NCBI GenBank assembly: GCA_963995505.1
Contig: OZ023180.1
Span: forward strand, 16,444,689-16,508,688
Reading direction: 5' to 3'
Length of the DNA: 64,000 bases
Origin: Hypericum androsaemum
Lineage: Eukaryota > Streptophyta > Magnoliopsida > Malpighiales > Hypericaceae
Both the position numbers and the translations under genes were made by a program. A model generated the notes under the pieces. The model made no database searches and was not told the origin of the DNA. It worked only from the letters and a program-made list of their open reading frames with translations. Below, piece after piece: positions 25,795 through 38,100 of the stretch (position 1 is its first letter; each line of letters begins with the position of its first letter).

Positions 25795-26489
25795 GCCATG
25801 GCCTTAATCCGTTTGTTCACAATTTTGAGCACTCTCTCCTCTTCCTCCTTGGAAAGCTTGTTGGATATGATAATAGGGAGTCTCCCTCCATCTTCCAAGA
25901 ATGCATATCTCAAATGTGAGGGTAGCTCTTTTAACTCTAAGGATGGAGCCTTAATAATAGAAGGTGGAGTACGATACTTCAAATGAAACTCCAAATCCTT
26001 ATGGAGAACTTTCTTATCAGCTTCTTCCTCGAACTCTTCTATGTTCTCCTCTTTTTGTTCTCTATATAACGCACCCTCTTTCTCATCTTCAATCCTTGAT
26101 ACGCTCTCCTTGCCGAACTCCAGGACACATTCCTCCACCACATCAATCTTCATGCACATGCCTTCATCAAGAGGGTGACGCATCAAATTAGACATCTTGA
26201 ATTCTACTTTTTCATCCCCTATCCGGAGAACTAATCTTCCATCATGAACGTCCACCAAGGCACGTGCCGTGTTAAGGAAGGGTCTGCCAAGAATTAATGG
26301 ACAACTCTTGTCCTCAATAAAATCCAGCACCACAAAGTCCACGGGAAAGATGAATCTGTCAATCTTCACTAAGACGTCCTCAACAACCCCGAATGGCTTC
26401 TTTATAGTTTGGTCGGCCAACTGGAGAAGCATAGGAGTTGCTTTCACCTCACACAAACCAAGTTTCCTGAAAATAGACAAAGGCATCAA
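25767..26489 (-). pseudogene. Athila aspartic protease region
   Basis: Retroviral-type protease fragment with a conserved LILGRPFLNTARA block. The frame is broken just upstream, near 26507, where the DLGAS active-site segment is out of phase with gag. It is also out of phase with RT at 25780. Confidence 0.8.
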
Positions 26490-26701
26490 GTTAATGCTAG
26501 CGCCTAATCACATAAACATCTGGGAAATTCAACATCACCAATAAAACAAGGACTAGTGAAACTCTCCGGGTCTTGTAACTTTGTCGGGAGATTCTTTGAG
26601 ATGAGAGAGCTACATTTTACTGTAAGGGCTACCGTCTCTCCATCGTCCCACTTCCTTTTCTTTGTGACGAGTTCCTTCAAAAATTTGGTGTAGTAGAGAA
26701 C

Positions 26702-28515
26702 TTAGTCCAACATCTCCAGAAAAGAGACACTAATTTGGACATTTTTCATTTTCTCCATAAACCGAAGAAATTTCTCGTCCATCCCATTCTTCCTCTTAAC
26801 CCTTTGAGGATAGGGTAGAGACGGGGTCTTTGGTGGTGGTGGCACATACACTTCTTCTTCATCAATCTCAATATGCGGACGTTTCTCTTTCTCCGTCTCT
26901 TCTTTGTTTTCTTGATTCATTTCTTCATCATTGGCCTCCACATTGTCTTCCTTGCCCTTTCGATTAATCTCTTGAGAAGATATTTCCTTTTCGCTTCTCA
27001 AGGAAATTGCATTCACATTTCCTCGAGGGTTTGCTTCCGTTGAGCTTGGAAGAGAGCCAGACTCTCTATGGGCACTTGCCTTTGCGATTTCCCCAAGTTG
27101 CATCTCCATATTGTGCATGGCGGTTGCTTGACCCTTGAGGATTTGTTCTAAATTATTCTGCCTTGCTCCTTGTTGATTTATGGCTGTCAGAATTTGTCCT
27201 TGTTGGCTAACCACCCCACCAACTTCTTGCATAAACTTGTCCATCTTCTCCAATTTCTCCTCCATAGCTCCCATTCTATCCCCCAAGAAAGCACGTGGTT
27301 GAAAACCCGGAGGTGGCCCTTGATGCAGAATACGTAGAGGAGGTCCTTTATCTGGGACCATCGCCATATTATCTTCATTATTCCCTCCTTTCCAAGAAAA
27401 GTTTGGGTAATTTCTCCACCCGGGATTGTAAGTAGAAGAGTACGGGTTGTTTCCCATCCGATTTGCTCCTTGCCCTTAGCCACCAACAAAATTCACTTGC
27501 TCCATGTTGGAGTTCATCATTGCACACTGGTTCATCTCGTGACCAACATTACCACAAACCGCACAAGTTGGTTGCACGGATACCGTATTGACTTTATTCA
27601 AGCTTAAATCATTCACCTTTTTCGCCAATAATGCTAACTGAGCTTGAATGGAGGAGACAACATCAAGATCAATCACTCCTTTTTGCTCCCTGTTGGGTTG
27701 CCTTGTTCTCTCATTTGCCATTAAAATGTTTGTAGCCGCCAACTCCTCCAAGATGTGGTAGGCGTCATCCCTCTCCTTTCTCAAAAAGGATCCGTTAGAG
27801 GCAGCATCAACCGTACCCCTCGTAGATGGTCCAAGACTAAAGTAAAACGTTTGGAGCAAAAACTCATCTGTCAAGTTATGATGTGGGCAACCCCTTTGCA
27901 ATCCCTTGAATCTCTCCCAAGCTTCACTCAAAGACTCATTCTCAAATTGTTGAAAGTTGTTAATCTCTTTCACGAGTCTATTTGTCTTTGAGAAGGGAAA
28001 ATACTTGTCAAGGAAGGCGTTAACTAACTCCTCCCATGTGGTTATTGATGTCCCGATCAATTGCTTGTACCAAAGCTTAGCCTTGTCCTTCAAAGTAAAT
28101 GGAAACAACCTAAGCTTCACGGCATCATTGGAAGCTCCATCATACTTGAAAGTATCGACTATCTCCATGAAGTTAACAATATGATCGTTGGGGTCTTCAC
28201 TTGGTAATCTATAGAATTGGACCGAAGCTTGAAGCATGTGAATCACGGCTGGCTTGATCTCGAAGTTGTTAGCCTTTATAATAGGCCTTTGAACTCCGGA
28301 CATTGCCCCCCTTAAGGTAGGCCTACCATAATCCATGAGAGTCCTTCGTGGAGCTCCCTCTCCTTGTGCATCTTCTTGCACTTCTCCTTGCGCCTCATCC
28401 CTTTGGTGAGCGTGTTGGTTTATCCTTGCTTGAATTCTTCTTTCTTGTCGCAATATCCTTTCTAAATATCCAATGTCCACTTCGATTTCCACAGGCAAAT
28501 TGTTGGTGGAGCGAG
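26702..28515 (-). pseudogene. Athila gag with in-frame stop codons
   Basis: Capsid region with YGRPTLRG and ANNFEIKPAVI motifs, then a CCHC zinc knuckle (CAVCGNVGHEMNQC). A stop codon at about 27476-27478 splits it; the same frame resumes to another stop at 26702, beyond which gag-like sequence continues in frame. The 5' end is fused at 28516 to LTR-derived sequence, so codons upstream of that point are not gag. Confidence 0.85.
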
Positions 28516-29770
28516 TTAAATGCGCCTTCGCCACAAAATAGCCACCTAACCTAACTAACAACCAAATATAATCTCCACTCCAAGGACAACCAATCACCTA
28601 ATGAGATCTCTCATCAAAAGACAACTAGTCAACTAGTCCAAAGGTCCATTAATCCTAACCCCTCTCGGCGATTAGCATTAAATAATTTATAGTCAAGGTG
28701 ATCAACCAAAACTAAGCTTTAAGCTCCAAAACTAGAACATAATCCTAAGCATTTAAACCCCCTAAACCATAGGCTAAATAGATGTCAAGGCACCCAACCC
28801 ACTAATCAACTACTCACACATATTCACCAAATAGCTCAACATATTCATTAAACTATGCAAGCAAAACATGAACAAAAGAGGGAGTAAGAGAAAGCTCAAG
28901 ATGATCTTCAAAGCTTCCTCAATATCCTCCTTTCCAAGGTTCACCAAGTTTTCTTCCAAAAATAGGAGTTAGTGGAGAGTTGTTACCAAAATATCTAATG
29001 TAACTAAAGGAAAGCCAAGCAAAGGCTTTTATACCAGATTTTTCCCCCCAAAATATCTCAGCCACGAAATTATAATTAAAGCCCAAAATGGGCCCAAAAC
29101 AAGTCTTCAAATTCGGCCCACTCGTGATAAAATCTTGATAGAATTGGATCATGACATTGAATCCAGCGTTCTCCCCTCTTAGACTCCGAATTTGAAGAAG
29201 ACCATTAGAGACAAAGTTGTAGCCCCGGATGTCTTCTTTCCAGATCCATCTCACTCGTCTCCATCGGACTTCGGATGAGAAAGTTATCAGCATTGGAGTC
29301 ACAAGAGGTCCACCTCGCCCACGTCTTCGAGGTCTCGATTAAGCGTCCTTCCTCCCGGCAAATCAAATCGCATACGATGACCCATGGTGACTTCACTTCC
29401 TCCACTTCACCTCACCAAATCTCCTAGCATGAAGAAAACATAACAAAAACATAAGACTACACTAAAACAAACAATGCACGATAAATGACATTACGACAAT
29501 GAAGAACAAACAAAAGCAATAGAAACAACGGTAAATCTACTCTAAAATAAACACAAAAGATGAGTATTTCCACACTCATCAATAGGCAACCACGAATTCG
29601 TTGATTTCACAAAATACCGAAAATGGACTACACATTGACATCCTTACTTTTGGGTAGCAGTACATCTGGTCGGACTATCGGTCGGATCACATGTTTTAAT
29701 ACATTGATTTTTTTTGTTAAACTAGCTATAGCGAGGTCCCTGATTTTTGAAAAAAAATTAAGAAAAAAGT
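28516..29770 (-). repeat. truncated 5' LTR of the Athila element (right copy)
   Basis: Direct repeat of 21546-22786. It is truncated at 28516 against gag and at about 29762-29770 against the neighbouring TIR element. A complete hairpin-like GATGAGT...ACTCATC segment, ending at 29581 in CA, is preserved here but altered in the left copy. Confidence 0.75.
29026..29033 (-). promoter_or_regulatory. TATA box of right Athila LTR
   Basis: TATAAAAG on the minus strand, at the position equivalent to 22056-22063 in the other LTR. Confidence 0.5.
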
Positions 29771-29980
29771 CTATTTTAATATCTTGTGGTATAGCCCAAA
29801 ATCACTTTAATACCTTGTGGTAAAAAACTGACCAATCGAGTCATACTTATTCTAATTAACATTAAAAAAGTCCATAAGCAGTTGCCCGAACCCTTCCCGA
29901 CCTACCCGGACCCTGCCCGTCCAACTAAGCCAGTCACCATTTTTTGATGACGTGGCATCTCCCCTCTCTTCTTCTTCTTC

Positions 29981-30233
29981 TTCGACACTGCCTTGTTCAG
30001 GTATCCCGCCGTCGAGTCTATCTTCTTCTACCAAATCACTGGCCTGACCCGGAATCGCTTCGACTCAGTCATCCTCCCCAACCTCAAGCGCTCTCTTTCC
30101 CTGACCTTCACCCACTTCTTCCCTCTTGCCAGCCGCCTCACCCACACGATCCCAAGCCCTCCGTCATCTACAGTCCAAGCAACGACTCATCTATTTCTCT
30201 CCCAAGTCCTTCCATCGCCTGGCCGGGGTTCGT
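29981..30233 (+). pseudogene. captured BAHD acyltransferase fragment
   Basis: The plus strand encodes the N-terminal part of a BAHD (anthocyanin/phenolic malonyl- or acyltransferase) protein: RYPAVESIFFYQ, then FDSVILPNLKRSLSLTF, then HFFPLASRL. In a second frame DPKPSVIYSPSNDSSISL follows, and in a third FHRLAG. Two frameshifts separate these pieces. The HXXXD active site lies beyond the captured part. It sits entirely inside the TIR element. Confidence 0.75.
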
Positions 30234-30885
30234 AATGTGTCTCCTTCTTGATCGACGAGGCAATGGCGATGACGTCTTCTTCTTGGTCAGCGACGGGTTC
30301 ATCTCCGTCGGCGACGGCAACGGTAATGGGTTTATCGATATATGCCGGTTGTCTTCCTCCCCCGGCCTGATCTTCGCCGGTCGGCACGCACCCACGAGAA
30401 TCAGGGGTCGATGAACGACTGGACGCCCGCTGTCTGGATGAGCCCGACGCTGCTCACTTGAAAGTACTGCCACCAGGAGAACACCGTGCGACAGGTTATC
30501 GCGGAGAAGAAGAGGGAGATCAACTGGCTCTAGGAATGGGCCGACGACGCTGAGCTCTAGGAAAGAGACAACGATGCCGCTTCTAACCGTTGTTGTCCTC
30601 TCTTTCCTGGGAATTCCACTCGAGCAACTTCGCCGGCGACAACCCAATAGACGCGATGATTGAGCGACGAAAACCCACATTGCCTTTCGTCCCGAGAAGG
30701 TAAATTTTTAAATAATGGGTTCGAGTGTTTGTTAAAGTTCGGGACTTTCGAGTGTTTATTGGCATTTGAAGTAATGGGTTCGTTTCAATTTTTGGATTAA
30801 CGGGCTGTTTTTGCTTTAAGCTGTTAGTGATTGTTAGTGATTTGTTCTAAGTGGGAGTTCAAGTGTTGGTCTTTGTTCTAAGTGG
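30234..30885. other. unassigned interior of TIR element copy 1
   Basis: The GC-rich part (30234-30680) looks gene-derived but has stops in every frame. A plus-frame piece around 30410-30590 contains VRQVIAEKKREINWL, which has coiled-coil character. I do not recognise the source gene. From 30680 on it is AT-rich and non-coding. Confidence 0.4.
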
Positions 30886-31117
30886 AAGAAGAAGAAAAAG
30901 AAGAAGAAGAAGAAGAAGAGAGGGGAGATGCCACGTCATCAAAAAATGGTGACGTGGCTGGCTTAGTTAGACGGGCAGGTCGGGAAGGGTTCAGGCAGCT
31001 GTTCGTGGACTTTTTGATGTTAATTGGAATAAGTATGACTCGATTGGTCAATTTTTTACCATATAGTACTAAAGTAATTTTGGACTATACTACAAGGTAC
31101 TAAAATAAACTTTTTCC

Positions 31118-32121
31118 AAAAATTATTCGTTTAAGACAGTTTAGTATTGTTTAGTCCTCATATTTCATAAATTAAATAATTAATTCATGAACCCAGAGTC
31201 ACTATTTAGATTGCCAAAAATACCCATTATTCCATCTAAAATTACCAATTGTCATATTATAAAAAAAACTCCTAGCAAGCATTCCTGCGTGAATTATAAT
31301 TAATTTTTTGATTTATTAATTATTATGGTCTAAACAATAATAAGATGTTCGGATCAATTTTTTTTTCAAACATCATAAATTCATTACTATTTTACCCTTT
31401 TGAATGTATTGTTTTTTGGATGTTCGGACCAACATTATTATTTTTTTCAAAAATTATTTTTGGGCAAATTACTCTCAAGTCCGAGATCCATATCGTAATT
31501 ATTAGTAGGGTCCTTGTTATATAAAGATTTATTTTTCCGTCCTCGTTTTTGTCAAAATATTGGTCCCAGGTCCCTAGCTAACGTCAGCTATCATGTTTTA
31601 TTTTTTTATCATGTAAAATAACTTTTATACCCTTTAAAACAATATTTTCTTCAATATAGAACACCAAGAACACCCGATTAAATCCTCAGAACACCCAATT
31701 AGAATCGTAAGAACACTCAACAACAAGTCACCTAAAACCGCACTCCCCAAAATACCCTGCCATATATGGTCTGGTTCGGATCGGGTCAGGTTCCGGAGAC
31801 TGAATGGTCTGATTCGGATCTTTATTTCCTTACCTTTTTGGATCTCGGTTCTAGCAGTTTGGACCAGATCGGGTCGGGTCGAACCCCATATGACAAACTC
31901 CTTCCCCCGCCACCAGCCTGAGATCCCGCTTCCGCTAAGCAAAGTCACCTAATAAACCCGCGTTTTGTCCAGAAAAAAAGGACAAAAATCCAATTAGGAA
32001 GCGCAAACGACGTCACCAGGTTCACGTCATCCGCTATCCCCTGCCCAGCGGCTGCCACGTGTTGCTCTCGACCCGAATGAGCCGCCCCTCGCAGGATCCG
32101 ACGACTCTCACCGGACCGGCG
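31118..32121. other. intergenic, upstream of VPS53
   Basis: AT-rich sequence with a region of repeated ggatcgggtc-like motifs around 31770-31890. It contains the VPS53 promoter and 5' UTR, but no TATA box or other site is clear enough to mark. Confidence 0.5.
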
Positions 32122-35100
32122 ATGGACAAGTCAAGCGCTCTCGAGTACATCAACCAGATGTTCCCTACAGGTCTCTCTCTCTCTCTCTCTGGATCCAGTA
32201 GGGAGATCAGTGGATTTACTAACTGGAGTGTCTAGATCACGTCAAGGGGCTCTAATTGGGAATTGTTCGAAGGAGATTCTTCGTGTTATTGGTTGATTCC
32301 GTTGCTGCTTGTTGACCTGCACGCTATAGCTGGCGAGAGAGTGCGGTTACCTCTCTTTGGGACAGTTAAAAAACTATTAACAGTCGGCGGCTCGAATGGC
32401 TGAGGTTAAGGTTGTATTAGTCGTAGTGTGAGGCATTGGCGAGGAGATGCGCGTGCTGCTTGTCTGCCATGACGGTGCTCGGATGATTTTAGTTCCTCGT
32501 GCTTTCATTTTCCCTGTTTGGTTTAGGGTTTAGAATTTAGATGCATTTTGTGTTCTGCTTGGCCGTAATATACACACACCAGCCTCAAGCTGAGTACATG
32601 GGATGTTTGTGATTGTGTAACTTCTTTTTTTTGTTTCTACAGAAGCGTCTTTATCCGGCATTGAGCCGCTCATGCAAAAGATTCATGGAGAGATACGTCG
32701 AGTAGATGCTGGGATTCTAGCAGCAGTCCGGCAGCAGGTTACATTCTTTTATCTTTTTTAGTATCTTCCTCATCATCTATAGTTCAAATAGATAGTGGAA
32801 TGTAATAATTCCCAAGTATAAAAGCTTTTAGCACTTCTTTGGATCTTGTTGTGTTCCACCGTGGATTGTAATAATTCCCAAGTATTATTTGAAGATTCTC
32901 TCTCAATAATACATGACATTTGAACTGTGAATTGCCATTTTAAGACCATCACTTGTGCTTAGCATTCTCAAAGTGGTAATCGAGATTAGAACCCATTAAG
33001 CATGTAATTTCATATTTTTTCTGCTTTTTATTCTAGTAATTCGGTACTGTATTAAGAGCAAAGAGAGGAACGGGTAAATGACAGATGAACAATTATCGCA
33101 CAGTCGACGTTAGATGTAGGGACACAATATGTTGGTTGTGCCCTGGACTATTTGCACACGTGTAGGAGACCATTCAGTTGAAGGCCCTACCTTAAAGTGA
33201 TTTTGGAATCAAAACCACTTGCAATCGGTGCTATAAGCTTCATAAGAAAATTAGTGTAGATGTCCTTTATTTAAAATTGGAGGTCCTGAATGAGGAAAAC
33301 ATCATTTAAGAAAGGTTGGAAAGGTGAAGGAAGGGCCAGAAGCTACTACGTTAACAGCTTTGCTATGAGGCGTTGTTTTTCATTTGGGGCAGGGGGTTTA
33401 TGTGGAAGGTCATCAGCTGGTATTGGAGTGGCTCGAAGGGTATTCTTCTTGTTGTATGATCTTAATGTCTCGGAAATTCACTTGAATATGATTTATTTAA
33501 ATTTTAAAAAATGTTTAGGTATTTTGACGGCAGTGATTTTTTGATACTTGCATGTGGTGCTACTTTGTTTGATGGATTAAGTGGTGTAATTAAAACCATA
33601 ACTTGATTATTTGGTGTATTCTTCTTGTGATTCAGAGTAATTCCAGAACTAAAGCCAAGGAAGATCTTGCTGCTGCCACAAATGTCGTGGAGGTATGGTG
33701 CCTGGTTTACATCTTTCAAAATCTATTGGCATATCACTCATGAAAAAAAATGCAACGTATTGTAAGAGCAAGAAAGGGCCGATTATCTATTTAATTTTTG
33801 TTTGAAAATTTCCCGCAAAGCTATTGTTGAAGAATTTTGCTGTTCTTTGGGACGCAGGAGCTCATGTACAAGGTTCGAGAAATAAAAACCAAAGCCGAAC
33901 AGAGTGAAACAATGGTTCAAGAAATTTGCTGTGACATTAAGAAGTTAGACTTTGCAAAGAAGCATATCACAACCACAATTACTGCCCTTCATCGGCTTAC
34001 AATGTTAGGTTCGGGGAACAAAGACTTATGTTATCTATATCAACCCAAGTTATAATCATGAATATGCTCTGAGAAATAAAATTTCTTGCATTTGAACTGT
34101 GGTTTAATTGCTAATTCCTTCAATATGATTGCCTTTTCCTGTAGTGTCCGCTGTTGAGCATCTCCAAACAATGGCTTCTAAGCGACAATACAAAGAGGCA
34201 GCAGCTCAGTTAGAGGTAACTTCATTACCTGTGATTTCCTAGGTACATTATCCATTTGGGTAGCAGCTGCAAGCTAGAGACCAGTTACTTATTTGTTTTG
34301 TTTTGATGCCTTTAGAATGTTGTTCAATATTTTCATGATGATAGTCAGTAGTTTTTATTGCATCTAAATGAAAGAAAATAGTGTAGGGTTGCATACTGTC
34401 GGATTGAGTTGGTTTTGTGGAACTCATCTGCATATTTGGTGTTTCCTACCCACTTAACCGGAGATACCAAAGTTTCAAACTGGTAATTGAGCTTTTTGCT
34501 GTAATAACATCATGAATTACTTTTGTATGCTCTTCTGGTCTCGAATATGGTATAGTCTTGATACTAGAGTGTCTTATAAAACCTAAACTTTGGAGTTGCC
34601 AGGTATTAAAATGCCCTATTTGAAACATTTCCTGAGGGTTTTTTCTTATGAATAACTGAAATATATGTTAATATAGTATCAAGGAGGTTCCCACATGTAC
34701 ATCCAGTAGAGCAATTAGACGCATCTTCTAATCCCAAACTTTATAACAGTGTCTCTGTTTTTGCCAAAAGGATAGAAACACCTATGATCTATAGAACTGA
34801 GTCACTTTAATGTGACTCCTCCTAGCAAAAAACTCTCTTATTCCTTCCCCTCTATACTAACTACATAATGGCTTAAGCAACTATGTACTCTGTACAATTT
34901 CAATTGACCGAGCTATATGTCTACTCCATGCTCACAACTCTGCCTCAAATCTCTCTATGACCCATTGGATTTGCAGAATTCTGTAATTTGCCTCCCAAAG
35001 TAGTCCACCAACTCCATGTCCTCCTTGCATGTTGGACACTTACTCACGACAATGATGCCCCCTCTTTATAAGATTGTCAAACATTAATATTGCACCTCTT

Positions 35101-38100
35101 CTTTAAGATTTGAATGACTCTCAGCTAATATTAAGCTCCGGCATGCTGCTTTCCTATGTTCCAGGCTGTGAACCAGTTATGTAGTCATTTTGAAGCCTAC
35201 AGGGATATTCCAAAGATCACAGAGCTTAAAGAGAAATTCAAAAATATCAAGCAAATACTCAAGTCACATGTGTTTTCCGATTTCTCGAGGTACAGATTTC
35301 TATCTCCAAGGGACAAAGAAAAGCACGTGGTAGCATTAAGCTTCATGTATAACAAGCTTAAGAATTGTTAGTTGGTCATAACTCAGGTGTCTTTTCTGGA
35401 TATCCAACCAGTTGATAAGTTATTTTTTGGAATTCCATGCCTCATCTGCCACTCTTCTTTCTCTTTGGCTATGACGGTTCTTCCTTTCTTGGCCTTTTAT
35501 GCATCTTCATTTTCAGTTTAGGTACTGGGAAAGAGACAGAAGAGTCCAATCTATTGCAGCACTTATCTGATGCATGCTTAGTTGTAGACGCTCTAGAGCC
35601 CTCTGTGAGGGAGGAACTAGTAAACAGCTTTTGCAGCCGGGAGCTTACTTCATATGAACAAATTTTTGAAGGAGCTGGTATGCATACTTCCCTCTGTTTT
35701 GCACACTGGTTTTGACACTGCTTATATTGTTTGTTTTGGTTCTTACTAGAGCTTGCTAAGCTTGACAAGACCGAGCGACGTTATGCCTGGATCAAGCGTC
35801 GGATGAGAACGAATGAGGAGATATGGAAGATTTTTCCTGCCTCGTGGCATGTTCCATATCTCTTGTCCATCCAGTTCTGTAAGAAAACAAGGTGCTGTTC
35901 TCTTGCATGGTATCAGCATATGATTCCGTGCTCGTACTTACTTTGGGGATTTAATGTTCAAGATTGTCTTCAGTTTGTTATCGAGCCAAAAAGCTGTACT
36001 GGGTGACATGCATCATGCATATCATTGTATGATCAGCAGTATAAATAGTGGCAAGTACGGATACTGCTATGATTGGTGGTATAAGAGAAAATGAGATCCC
36101 AGCATTACAGGAATGACTTTTGTCCCAGAATTGATTGCCGTCACTAATTTGTGTCAGGTTTTAACTTGCTGATTTTTAGTTGCGCCAGATTCTGTAGGGT
36201 TGATCCCCATGTGGTGTATGGACATTTTTCTTATTGTTAGGACTTCGAATTTTGAACTGCCATGATCTCTTGAGGTTTTCTTGTCCTCATAATCCATCTC
36301 GTTTCTCCTTTAATTTCAATGGATAATTAAGAGGTGTGATATACCGAAATATTGTCGCCTGGTGGTTACTAAAGGCCTTTCCACAAGATTATTCTCATAT
36401 TGTGCTAGTGCCACACTTTGTTCTTCTACTATCAATACTCTCGTAAAGGTGGAGGTGAAAGAAAGAATATCATACTACAGTTGCTCTTAATACCAAGTTG
36501 ATGCATGTCAGGAGGTCTATATGCGTGAAGTTAACCGAATATCATTTGCGAAACTTGGACACCGTTACTGTAATTTAATCTACAGGTGGCATGAAAACAT
36601 AATACAATTGTATTCTTGTATTGTGTCTCTAGGAAACAACTCGAAGGAATTCTCAGCAACTTCAGAGAGAAGCCTGATGTGGGAACATTGTTGTTGGTAA
36701 GTTCTCTTCGTTGGGAGCGTTGCTTTAACGATATGGGTTTCTAGTTCACAACTACAGTTTGTTATGTGAAGTCTCCAGTTTGTGTTTCCTTGTCCAACTC
36801 CTTGAATCTACATCCATCTGGTCTCCTAGATCTCTGGCATGTAATTAGAAATTCTATTGTGCTGACTTTTTTTTGGTGAATGTAAATGATTACTTCTTGT
36901 TTAGTTGAACCTGCGTTGGTTATAAAGTTTGATGTAATTTCATGCCATCATCCTTCCTCACAGTATTCTTCGCATCTAGTCTTGCCCATGTGTCTGACTT
37001 TGTTGCAATATCCTTTATTAGTTATCTGTCAGAAATTATTGATTCTACTGTCAGTATTTATTAAACTTCTCTATTCAATTCCCTTTCACTAACTATTTTA
37101 ATGATTTCATGTAGGCACTTCAACGAACGCTAGAATTTGAGGATGAGTTGGCAGAGAAATTTGGGGTTGGCATCAGAAGTAGGGAGATAGAAAGTGAAAT
37201 TGAAGAAATTGGACAAGGAGATAGAAGTCAAACCATATCAGATATTCGAAGAAAGTATGAAAGGAAACTTGCTGGAAACCAGGGAACTACTGACGAGGTG
37301 CGCTTCTAAACACATCTAAGCCTTGGGAAAGAGAGATGTGCTATGTTTAACCATTGTACTTTTCGATGTCTTCCAGAATAAGGAAGGAAGTAAAGAGTTA
37401 TCGGTGCCTGGTGCAGGGGTAAGACTTTATGAGAATACCTCTTTTCGTTCTTGATCTTATACAATTTAACTTACTGGATGATATGCATTCAAGTAAGGGA
37501 TCGATGTTTTGATCAATATATGAACTCTGTCTTGCTTGATGGAGTACTGCCAACTGTCAGAAACCCTTATTGACGATATTAAGAAATTTTGCTCAAATAA
37601 TTTTTTTTTCCCAATATAAACTGTTTAGCACACATAAACAAGATTTATGATCTTCTTCTAATGTCCAAATAGTAAACGAGCTATTGTTTATGGATCCTTC
37701 TTTTTCCACTCCAACTACATTTGAGGTGAACTTTAACTTTCGAGTGACTCTCGTAGAGAATCTGTTTCCTTCAATAATTTAGAAGAAGACTGAATGAACT
37801 TGATTGATTATCAAATTGTTTTCAGCTTTTAGTCTTGCATATTAACATCTAGTCCATCTTTATGCCGTGAAGTTGTTGATTGATATGAACGGCTTAGTGC
37901 ATTTAAAAGTTTTAGCAGCAGCAAATTGAACGTTGTCAGATGAGTACTGGAACATTAATAAGAAAGACAGAATAGTTCATCGACTTAGATGTTATAGCAT
38001 CATCCATTTGGTGGATATATCTACAAGACTTGTAGATAGATCCACCAAATGAAAGAAAAGGGAACTTTGTCTGAAGCAAGAAACCGTACCATGGAAAATT

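Larger units (their letters stand above)
21175..29770 (-). mobile_element. defective Athila-lineage Ty3/gypsy retrotransposon
   Basis: The minus-strand order is LTR, gag, protease, RT, RNase H, integrase, LTR, typical of Ty3/gypsy. Gag with a single CCHC knuckle, and an integrase C terminus with no visible chromodomain, point to the Athila/Tat branch. The 1.2-kb direct repeats 21546-22786 and 28516-29770 are LTR sequence and differ at about 3% of positions by hand count. The right copy lacks about 370 bp of LTR plus any primer-binding site and leader, so it joins gag directly at 28516. The reading frame has at least two stops and three frameshifts. No env-like gene was seen. It cannot be autonomous. 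Confidence 0.88.
29762..31117. mobile_element. long-TIR DNA element carrying gene fragments (Pack-MULE-like), copy 1
   Basis: The terminal inverted repeats are about 220 bp: 29762-29980 and 30886-31117. Shared landmarks in both arms, read inward, are GAAAAAGT, GACCAATCGAGTCATACTTA and CATTTTTTGATGACGTGGCA, then a TTC/GAA microsatellite. The right flank aaaaatta matches the left flank over 8 bases, which suits an 8-9 bp target duplication in A/T-rich DNA. Long TIRs and captured gene sequence resemble Pack-MULEs. There is no transposase, so it is non-autonomous. A second family member is at 61332-61986. Confidence 0.75.

Noticed and set aside
30168..30680. 170-residue minus-strand ORF in the TIR element
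   Set aside because: It is antisense to the captured plus-strand gene pieces, low complexity and with no recognisable domain.
38005..38051. MicroRNA precursor
   Set aside because: The stem is 23 bp but the loop is one base and there is no room for a pre-miRNA loop or lower stem.
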